Assembly: GCA_001662425.1 (NCBI GenBank)
Contig: BDDC01000672.1
Span: 18,953-44,405 of the forward strand
Direction of reading: 5' to 3'
Source of the DNA: Chlamydomonas sphaeroides
Taxonomy: Eukaryota > Chlorophyta > Chlorophyceae > Chlamydomonadales > Chlamydomonadaceae
Length of the DNA stretch: 25,453 nucleotides
Shown here: positions 18,506-25,453 of the stretch, one piece after another
Numbering within the stretch: position 1 is the first letter of the stretch
How the letters are laid out: every line of letters starts with the position of its first letter
Translations under genes and position numbers: made by a program
Notes under the pieces: generated by a model
The model's database searches: none
Told to the model about the DNA's origin: nothing
Seen by the model: the letters and a program-made list of their open reading frames with translations, nothing else

Positions 18506-21500
18506 TCACGCGGCCTGCGGCAGCGCCTCCAGGGTGACCCACACGCCGTGCACGGGCGTCATGGCCAGGGCGGTCTTGGTCGTGAAGGGCAGCACCTGAG
18601 GGGAGAGAGGGGAGGGGGAGGGTCGGGAGAGGGGTGGTGGTGGTGGCGACGGAGGGGAGGGAAGGAAGGGCAGGCTGGAGCGGTAGCTCCGACGATCGTG
18701 CCGTCGCTGGGCCGCACCTGCTGCGGCGACGCTTCGTTATATAAGGGTACTATTATTCTAGCATGATACGGAGTATGATTCATGAGCTGCGCGTGCAACG
18801 AAGTGAAAGGATGCCGAGGATAGAGGCTGCGCTGTGACGATGGCACGCATGCGGTGCGCTTGGGTGCGCGTGCCTGCTTTGGCGACAGCTTGAAGCGGTA
18901 GCGCAGCAGCAGCCGGCCCAGGACGGCCTTGACCACCTGAGGCCGGGGGCGGGGGGGGAGGGGCCGAGGGGCGGGGCGCAGCGGCGTGGTCTGTGGTGAG
19001 GCAGCGATGAAGGAACAGTGGGGAGTAGCGGGGGTTGCACGCATGGATCGTGGCAGCCGGCCCAGGGCGGCCTTGGCCAGCCCTGCGAGGGGCGGAGGCG
19101 AGGGTATGGGGAGCAGCGGCTATACCGCCTGCATCGTGTTCACTCGCGGACCTGGAGCGTGCTCAGCCCCCATTCCAGTGCCTAGACCTGATAGGCGTGA
19201 GAAGAGATAGGGGCCACGCGGACACAGGACACAGGCTCTTTTGAGGCGGCGCTGGGCTTCGTTCCCCGCACCGGTGCATCTGTACGCATCCATGCCTCCA
19301 TGTGCACGACCGACGCGTCATCTCACCCAGGGCGTGCCGCGCGGGTCGTGCTTACTAGATGTTCCTACTTCTGAACACATACAGGCAGTGTTACTCTCTG
19401 TTACCTCCTTCCCACCCCCCCTCCACTTCGCACCATGGTCGCCAGGCGGTGGCCAACGCACATGACGCTTACAAACACACACACGCCTTCCAATCCCCCT
19501 CCTTCCCCCCCTCCAATCCCCCTTCTTTCCCCCCTCCAATCCCCCTCCTTCCCCCCCCTTTCCCCCTCTTTTCCCCCTCCTTTCCCCCCTCCTTCCCCCC
19601 TTTCCCCCCTCACCATAGTTGCCAGGCGGTGGCCCACGCACATGCGCGGCCCCGCCCCAAAGGGCATCGCAGCGCCCGGGTCGCTGGGCCCCAGCGCAGC
19701 CTGGCCCTCGGGCAGCCAGCGCTCGGGCAGGAAGGCGTGCGGCTGCGGCCAGATGGCGGGGTCCAGCAGCGGCGCCAGCAGCGAGTTGCAGATGAAGGTG
19801 CGGCTGGCGAGGAAGGGGAGGGAGGGAGGGAAAGAGGAGGGGGAGGAGAGGGGAGAAAGGGGGGGAGGGAAGGGTAAGGCGTGTCGCACGTGGCGGAGGC
19901 GCTGCGATTGCTGCTGCAGGGGAGGCAGGAGGGGGGCTGACTCGACGCATGGATCAAAGCACGCGCGGCCTCCGTAAGGGTGCGCGAGGGGCGCCCGTCT
20001 TACGCCGGGATGACGGTGCCGTTGGCCAGCACGATGTCCTCCTGCGGGGGCGAGTGGGGATGGAGGAGGCACGGCATGACGGTAGGGCAGCAAAGGTTCC
20101 CGCTGCAGGCCTAGCAGCCCCCGGCCCCGGGCATCGGCCGACATGCCGCAACCAAGTTGCACAGCCGAAAAAGCCCAGCCACGTACACATACGCAAAGGG
20201 CATGCACGGACACAACGACAAAACTGTCACAGGCATACACACAGCGGCGGGCGGGCAGCCCGAGGCCGCACCTCGCTTTCGCGAAAGTTGAAGCCGACGG
20301 TTGAGAACAGCCGCATCGACTCGCGCAGTACAGCCGACATGTACTGCAGCTGCGTGCACGGCATGTACGGCAGGGGGGACAGAGGGTGGGTGGGCGGGCA
20401 GGTGCGAGTTAAGCGAGCGGGGGTCACGGGGCGGCTTGGGGCGCACACTACCCTGCCCACATCCCCTTCACTACACTACACTAGGCAGCCCCTGCTCTGG
20501 TTGGCAGGCCGAAGTCACAGGCGGGGGTTCACGCCGCCCTGCCCCCGGCCCCTCCCTGCTTCAGCGACCTAACCGAAGAGGAAGGTAAGGATACCGGGAC
20601 AGAGCTACCGGGAGGGCTGTCGGTGCTATCGTACCACAGGCCTTGCCTGCTCCAGCGCCTCGTGCGAGTCCAGGCAGCCGGGGTGCGCCAGCAACTCGTC
20701 ACGCAGCCGCCTGGCAGGGAGAGGGGAAAGGCGGAAGAGCCACGCAAGCATCGGGCATGGCCGTGGTGTGTTTCGTGGTGCCAGTTGCCCCGGCGCCCCG
20801 GGGCCGCGCTCCTGCTCGGCAGGGTGCGCCGTGAGCTCACACGGCCCGACCGCTCCACCCGCAAGCAGCAGCGGGGGCTGCGGCGCCTCGCGACGCTGTC
20901 TGTGGCGCCGCGCCGCGTTGGGTGGTGGCGGGAGGGCCTCGCTTGGTGCGTGCGGGCATGGATGGCATGCGCACGGGCTGAGGGCACCGCCATGCGGTGT
21001 GGCATGCATGTTGCCGTACGCACGCGCGGGCCTCATGACGTCAGTGTGCTCATCCTCAAGGAAAGTAATAGGAGTGACTACACATTATCAAGCCGCCACC
21101 GCTAGCTGGCGCCTCACTCCTGCACGGCGGGGTGGGCCGCCAGCACGTGTGTGGCGATGGACAGGGTGGTGGAGGTGGTGTCGAAGCCGGCCAGCATGAA
21201 GGACAGGCCCTGCGAGATGACCTGCAGCGGGGGGCGGGAGGGGGGCGGTGCGGGCATGTCGGTGCCATGCCGCAACAGCGATGGGTGAACAGGTGCAAGT
21301 GCAGGGGCGGGCGCGTGCACCGCTTTGGTCACTAGGCCCTCATGGAGCCGCCACTCAACCACACACAGCACCATGTACTGCCGTCCCAGCACGGATGTCG
21401 CTCTGCAGTAATTACATCATGACACGAAAAATCGACGATATGACGATGTGATGATATGATGTATCGACGATATGTCTGGTCTGTCCTGCCGTCCGGGGGG

Positions 21501-24218
21501 CCGCACATGGATGTCGCTCAGCCATAACTATATCACGATGTAATAAGTTTTTGTTATGATGATGTGACGACGATATGATGATATGATAGTGAACTGGTGT
21601 GACTAGCCCCCAGCCGGGGACGCACCTGGATGTCGCTTAGCCGGTAGTCCTCGCCGCCGCGCCGCCGCTCCTCCAGCATGCTGGCCAGGAAGGAGGAGCC
21701 GCTGATGCCCGCACCCACATCGTGGAACGGCCCCCCCGCCGCCGCCCCCTTCCCACTGGCCCCAGCTGCCGCCTCCCCTCCTGCCCCGGCCCCAGCCCCC
21801 GCCTCCGCCGCCCTCCTGCTGGCCGCCCATCGCCCCATGAGCGCCCTGCTGACGTCGGCGACGCTCTGCCGGGCGCGCATGTGGCGGCGCTGTGCTGCGT
21901 CGGGCAGCACGCCAGCCAGCCAGCGCCAGAGCGGCGTCAGCGCGGGCAGCATCAGCTGAGGGCAGGGCAAGGGGGAGGGAAGGGCAGCGGTTGGGCGGGG
22001 GCGGGCGTGAGGGAGGGGTGTGGGACAGAGGGCGGCCGGGGTGGGAGCAGAGGGCGTGGCTGGGTGGGTGCCGCAGCAGCGCAGGGCGGTGGCCGTGTGG
22101 ACGGGCGGCCAGCAGGCGTGCAGGACCCTGGCCCTTGGCCCCTGGCGCGGGCGGCAGCCCCCAGCGGCACCCGCCGGCGGCGGCAGGCAGGCCGCGGCCC
22201 GGTCGGGTTTGCAGCTCGCTATGCAACCCCTCATACCACACATGGTATATGGCATGTGTGCATGAGCGTATTCTCGCCTGCAGCGGCAGGTAGGCCGTGG
22301 CCTGGTCCAGCTCCAGGCAAGACATGCTCTCGCGGCAGGCAGAGATGAGCGCCAGCCGCCCGCCGTCAGCGCCGCCGCCGCCGCCGCCGCCGCCATCGGC
22401 CGCCTTGGCCCCCTCGGGCCGCTCCATGTCTTGGCGCCCCACCGGCTCCGGCAGGCCGGTGTCGGTTTCGGGCCAGAAGTCAACCCTGCGGTGGGGGGGC
22501 ACGGGCACGGCAAGCCAGCGGCACTTATACCGAGCACACGGGCGGCTCAACCATGCACGGGTCGAGTCACACACGGGAAGCGTGGCGCGTGTCGGTGTCA
22601 CGCAGGCGCGTCGACCCTGCGGTCGGCACGGTGAGCCTGGGCTTGTCGTGGCTGCCGTACGCATACAGGTGTACGGCATGAGGGCCTCACCCGTACGCGA
22701 TCTCGCCCACGATCGCCAGCGCGACGGTGCCGTACACGGCCTTCATCTCCATGTCGCGCCCGTCGGCGCTCGCGGGCTCCAGGCCCGCGATGAGGCGCTC
22801 GGTGCAGCGGGTGGCGGCGGGCAGGTGCTCCTGCAGCCTGAGGGGGCGGGAGAGGGGGAGGCAGGGGAGGGTAGGGGAAGAGGGGAAGAGGGGAAGAGGG
22901 GAAGCAGGGGGAGGGGAAGATGGGACGCAGGGGAAGGGGAAGGGGGAAGAGGGGAAGCAGGGGGAGGGGAAGGGGGGCCGTGCGTCTCGAGCAGATACAT
23001 GTAGCCGCATGCGTGCACGCAACCATGTAGAACAGCTTGCTCGCCCGGCTGCCGCCCTGCAGCGGACTCCACCTGGCTGGGCCTATGCCGAAGCCCTCGG
23101 CTACACAATAACGCCTACACGCCGCACAGATTGTCTACATGCATGGGCTGTGTGCGTACGACGCGTGCGGCCGTGGCCGCCCCCCACCTGGCTGGGTTGA
23201 TCACGGTGCCCTCGAAGGCGCGGCGCGAGGCACGCCACGCGGCGCCGCTGCACGGGCGCCCAGCACGGGGGGCGCACGGGGCCGAGGTACGATTCATCGA
23301 TGGGCCGGGGGCTGGGTAAAGGCACGGCAGCAGGTGGAAGGTCGCGGCGTGTAAGGGCGATCGGCGCCGGCGCCGCTGCCGCGGTGAGGCAGCCGAGCGC
23401 AGGCGCCGGAGCTGGACTGCTTGGGCTGCGCCGAGGTGAGTGGGGGCCGGCGGCAGGCCGCGGGAGGCAACGGCTGCTCTCCACGCCGGCCGCACACTAC
23501 CACGCAAGGTTACATAGTACGACTTCAGGTTGCTGTGTCGTGCACAGCACAGGGGCCGCACCGGTTCCACAGCGCGTTCTCATCGTCCACCTCGCCCGGC
23601 TCGCCCACGAGCACGTGGCCGTAGGAGCCGGACGACTGCGGGCGCGCCTTGGTGCGTTGGCACACGCGGCGGATGTCGGCGGGGTCGGCGAGGACCACCC
23701 AGGGCCGCGCGCCAAGCCACACCTGGGGCGAACGGACAGGCGGGCGGGATGGCGCGATGTCGCTGCCCGTTTTGGACGACATGGCGAGAGCGGTGCGCAC
23801 CTTGGTGACGCTGCCGTACTTTCGCGCCATGGCTACGATGTACCAGTTGAGGTCACTCGCTGCGATCGCAGGCAGGTTGCCCAAGAAGGGCAGCGGCCAG
23901 GGGCCTGGGGCGCGAGGGAGAGGGCACGGGTGGTGCGGGTGCTGGGGGTTGGGCTGGCGCGACACGATGCGGCAGTTCAACGTCGCACCATGTCGCACCT
24001 GGGATGTGCCGTAGCTTCCAGCGCTGCATTGGCGCCCATCCGATCCAGCTGATCTGCCCAGTGGGAGCAAAGGCGCTGTGGCAACGCAACCACATGCCAG
24101 CGCGCGGAAGGGTCTGCAGCGAATGCCTTACCACAGCAACGATTGCGCCGATCACTATCAGGACAGCGGAGCTGAGAGGCGAGGCGAGCACGCCGTCGCT
24201 GAGAACGCCGAGCGCCAT
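18506..24218 (-). CDS. Cytochrome P450 monooxygenase, membrane-anchored
   Basis: A heme-thiolate monooxygenase; the substrate is not readable from sequence. Exons on the minus strand: 24218..24132, 24023..23999 (25 nt), 23904..23801, 23722..23562, 23247..23188, 22837..22691, 22485..22278, 21955..21626, 21221..21118, 20710..20647, 20349..20272, 20041..20004, 19803..19614, 18936..18874, 18595..18506. Phases agree throughout and give about 582 residues. Features in order: N-terminal anchor helix SSAVLIVIGAIVAV, hinge RWKLRHIPGPWPLPFLGN, C-helix WRASRR (from residue 130), I-helix AGFDTTS (385-391), ExxR as ESMR (440-443), PERW (495-498) and heme loop FGAGPRMCVG with Cys 524. Gly- and Ala-rich insertions lie between residues 220 and 360. 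Three donors are GC: after 22278 (CAG|GCGAGA), 20647 (CAG|GCAAGG) and 18874 (CAG|GCACGC). The anchor and PGPxPLPFLGN hinge suggest the endoplasmic reticulum. The family within the P450 superfamily is undetermined; the I-helix is somewhat CYP3/CYP711-like. Confidence 0.92.
18711..18737 (-). repeat. Intron 14 echo of the exon 14 end, with a GT donor
   Basis: On the minus strand GCGTCGCCGCAGCAG then GTGCGG echoes the end of exon 14, CTGTCGCCAAAGCAG then GCACGC (ending at 18874). The copy carries GT where the exon has GC. The frame between the two is open and the extra length is 156 nt (52 codons), so the echo donor at 18717 could extend exon 14 in frame. Confidence 0.6.
19052..19092 (-). repeat. 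Intron 13 echo of the start of exon 14
   Basis: Plus-strand GCAGCCGGCCCAGGGCGGCC then TTGGCCAG closely matches the first part of exon 14 at about 18908-18940 (GCAGCCGGCCCAGGACGGCC then TTGACCAC). It lies about 145 bases upstream of the true acceptor in gene orientation. It is a direct copy and duplicates the start of the coding block (KAVLGRL). Confidence 0.7.
19240..19355 (+). repeat. Dispersed repeat, copy 1 (in P450 intron 13)
   Basis: Similar to 24733-24850 in the same orientation. Shared blocks in order: GGCGGCGCTGGGCTTCG, CCGCAC(C/G)GGTGCATCT, ACGCAT, GCACGACC, GCGTCA and CCCGGGGCG/CCCAGGGCG. I judge identity to be around 70-75% with small gaps. It is probably a decayed mobile or intergenic repeat family. 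No coding capacity is seen. Confidence 0.65.
19431..19468 (-). repeat. Intron 13 echo of the heme-loop exon end
   Basis: On the minus strand this reads CATGTGCGTTGGCCACCGCC then TGGCGACCATG and GTGCGA, a copy of the end of exon 13 (19611-19648), which encodes MCVGHRLATM plus its donor. The same ten residues are encoded. The frame is open between the two copies. Ending the exon at 19434 instead of 19614 would add 180 nt (60 codons) in frame and duplicate the cysteine loop peptide. Confidence 0.85.
19485..19610. repeat. Polypyrimidine/polypurine tract with imperfect TCCAATCCCCC units
   Basis: About 125 bases made almost only of C and T on the plus strand, with TCCAATCCCCCTYCTTTCCC-like units repeated at least three times. 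It separates the real heme-loop exon end from its echo. In the pre-mRNA it is a G/A-rich run that could form G-quadruplexes; the DNA could form a triplex. Confidence 0.8.
21382..21625 (-). repeat. Intron 8 array: two echoes of the exon 8 end with AT-rich spacers
   Basis: The end of exon 8 on the minus strand (GGCTAAGCGACATCCAG then GTGCGTCCCCGG) recurs at about 21490-21520 (GGCTGAGCGACATCCAT then GTGCGGCCCCC). It recurs again, shorter, at about 21382-21407 (GCAGAGCGACATCC then GTGCTGGGACGG). The spacing is about 120 bases. Each is followed by AT-rich ATCATATCATCGTCGATA-like sequence, so the intron resembles a three-unit tandem array founded on the exon boundary. Confidence 0.8.
22610..22631 (-). 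repeat. Intron 6 echo of the exon 7 acceptor side
   Basis: Plus-strand GTCGACCCTGCGGTCGGCAC then GG resembles the exon 7 start and acceptor region at about 22480-22507 (GTCAACCCTGCGGTGGGGGG then GCACGG). It is a short match and the weakest of the P450 echoes. Confidence 0.4.
22841..22980. repeat. Polypurine tract in P450 intron 5
   Basis: About 140 bases of G and A on the plus strand built from GGGGAAGA/GGGGAAGCA units, including a run of several tandem GGGGAAGA units near 22880-22910. On the gene strand this is a long pyrimidine tract just before the acceptor of exon 6. It may act as an extended polypyrimidine tract. Confidence 0.8.
23066..23105 (-). repeat. Intron 5 echo of the exon 5 end
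   Basis: On the minus strand GGGCTTCGGCATAGGCCCAG then CCAGGTGGAG echoes the end of exon 5, GGGCACCGTGATCAACCCAG then CCAGGTGGGG. The CCAG|GTGG donor is preserved 115 bases downstream of the real one. Using it would not keep the frame. Confidence 0.7.
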
Positions 24219-24269
24219 GGCCGCGAACGCTGTACGTGGCCAATTAACGGCTCTATGTATGAAGCCGCT

Positions 24270-24283
24270 CCTTATAATATAAC
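24270..24283 (-). promoter_or_regulatory. TATA-like element upstream of the P450
   Basis: The minus strand reads GTTATATTATAAGG about 52-65 bases upstream of the ATG at 24218, an AT-rich patch in a GC-rich region. It fits a core promoter with a short 5' UTR, but this is position-based inference only. Confidence 0.35.
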
Positions 24284-25453
24284 ATGCAGGTCAGCCCGGT
24301 GTTGTGCGTCGGGCCATCTAGCCGTTGGTGCCGCAGTCGATCGGCGACGATCAAAAGGGCTGGGCTGGCCGGGCCCCGACTGCCACCGGCGTGCTCGCGA
24401 CCCTTTCTGCACACGATGACACCCAACATATCTGCTCGCCAAACATAAATACAGTTTCCTCAGCTCGCACCCCACCCCTTTCCCGCCCTAACCGGGCACC
24501 TGGTCAGCGCCTGCCGCCTGGTGTGCCCAGTGGCATATGCCCGACCACCCCAGTCGCGCAGGCCGCCGTGAGATTCCCTCTGTATATATCCATCTGTATC
24601 TCAGACAGTCGCCCCCCCCAACACGCACACACACAGTCGTTTCAGTGGCTCCAACATCGGGTAACCTGTACATCGGTACGCGGGCTGGACGGGTGGGCCC
24701 AGGGGCGACGCTCCTGGGTGGGCCTTAAGTTCTCTGAAGGCGGCGCTGGGCTTCGCTATCCGCACGGGTGCATCTAAACGCATACTACTCCCTACTTTCT
24801 TCCTACGCACGACCAGCGCGTCACCAACCCGGGGCGCGACGCGTACGGGGTGGTACTCTATTTCGGCCCTTAAAGCTGAGCACACATCATTTGCCCGCCC
24901 TCTTCTCCCGTCACCTCTTACGTAGTGCATACAATGTGGATGCACTCCATGGAATGGCCGCCCTCTGTCATAGCAGAACCGCATCATAGCACAATCGCGT
25001 GTTTCCTGGCCAGGACAGGAAACGTTCTTGCTCCTGCTCCGCTGCAATGGGCAAGCCCTGCTGTTTGCCGCTCCCCTACCAAAGTGTGCACGTGGTACTG
25101 CCACACGGCAACACACTGCAGCATGTGTTGGACGTGTGCACCGTGAATCAGGGGGAAAGCAGTGATTGAAAGATGCTTTGGCGCCCCACGTATTATGGAT
25201 TTCAATGTCCGTTGTCCACGGGTGCCTGCAAAGAAATGGTTGGTACCCCGGCCCCCTGTCCTGTGGCTTGCACTATCGTATGGCTCTTGCTGCAACAGCC
25301 CAGCCAGCCACGCAAGGCCCGGGAGATAGGCAGGGCCCCTTTGCTGTGGCAAGTAGTATGCGATTGAGTCGTACGTCTTCTGTTCTTGTTTGGGAGAGGG
25401 TGCGCGGCCTCGGCGGTAGTGTAAGGCCGAGTCCACGCTGGCGGGTCGGGTGC
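24284..25453. other. Upstream region of the P450 without a supportable gene
   Basis: Apart from the dispersed repeat at 24733-24850, I see no gene, RNA or structured element here. Open frames in several phases lack recognisable motifs. Confidence 0.4.
24733..24850 (+). repeat. Dispersed repeat, copy 2 (upstream of P450)
   Basis: The partner of 19240-19355. It begins GAAGGCGGCGCTGGGCTTCG, followed by CGCACGGGTGCATCT and later CGCACGACCAGCGCGTCA. It lies in the same orientation about 5.5 kb away. Confidence 0.65.

Noticed and set aside
19359..19977. Open frames on the plus strand opposite the heme-loop exon.
   Set aside because: They are shadows of the polypyrimidine tract and of the real minus-strand P450 exon.
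21554..22679. Two long overlapping minus-strand frames in the P450 region, each of which could be taken as a single-exon protein.
   Set aside because: They run through P450 exons 7 and 8 and the introns between and beside them. The P450 motifs only continue when those introns are removed.
22880..22925. Regular GGGGAAGA units considered as a CRISPR-like or satellite array.
   Set aside because: The units are adjacent with no spacers and lie in a polypurine intron tract of a nuclear gene.

Overview
The window looks like nuclear DNA from a green alga of the volvocine (Chlamydomonas/Volvox) type. It is GC-rich. Its genes are cut into many short exons (25 to about 540 bases) by GC-rich GT-AG introns. 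There is a TGTAA motif, the usual algal polyadenylation signal, downstream of one gene, and ankyrin-like sequence of a style common in these algae. The organism assignment is inference; no marker gene is present.

Layout. (1) Positions 1-536, plus strand: the 3' end of an unrecognised gene ending in a hydrophobic helix. (2) 537-4250: no supportable gene, but a diverged tandem repeat (1038-1580), an 18-bp triplicate, hairpins, and two inverted fragments of the chromatin-remodeler gene that lies 9-11 kb away. (3) 4251-5897, minus strand, possibly with further 5' exons up to 6495: a polytopic membrane protein of unknown function. (4) 6600-13784, plus strand: a complete SNF2-family remodeler of the DDM1/LSH(HELLS) subfamily, reconstructed as 19 exons and about 871 residues. 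(5) 14350-15660, minus strand: ankyrin-type sequence broken by frame changes, probably a pseudogene. (6) 15657-18505: no supportable gene. (7) 18506-24218, minus strand: a complete cytochrome P450, reconstructed as 15 exons and about 582 residues. (8) 24219-25453: upstream region of the P450 with one copy of a dispersed repeat.

The genes are not a pathway. DDM1 is a nuclear chromatin and DNA-methylation factor, the P450 a membrane-anchored monooxygenase, and the others are unassigned.

The most unusual signal is a recurring pattern inside introns of both large genes. Degenerate direct copies ('echoes') of the adjoining exon-intron junction sit roughly 70-200 bases away inside the intron. I find it in at least four DDM1 introns and five P450 introns. 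In two P450 cases the echo leaves an open in-frame extension with a GT donor; one of these would duplicate the heme-binding peptide. The second notable signal is the inverted, nearly identical 132-bp copy of the DDM1 last exon at 2192-2323. I did not find a clearly new multi-gene system.
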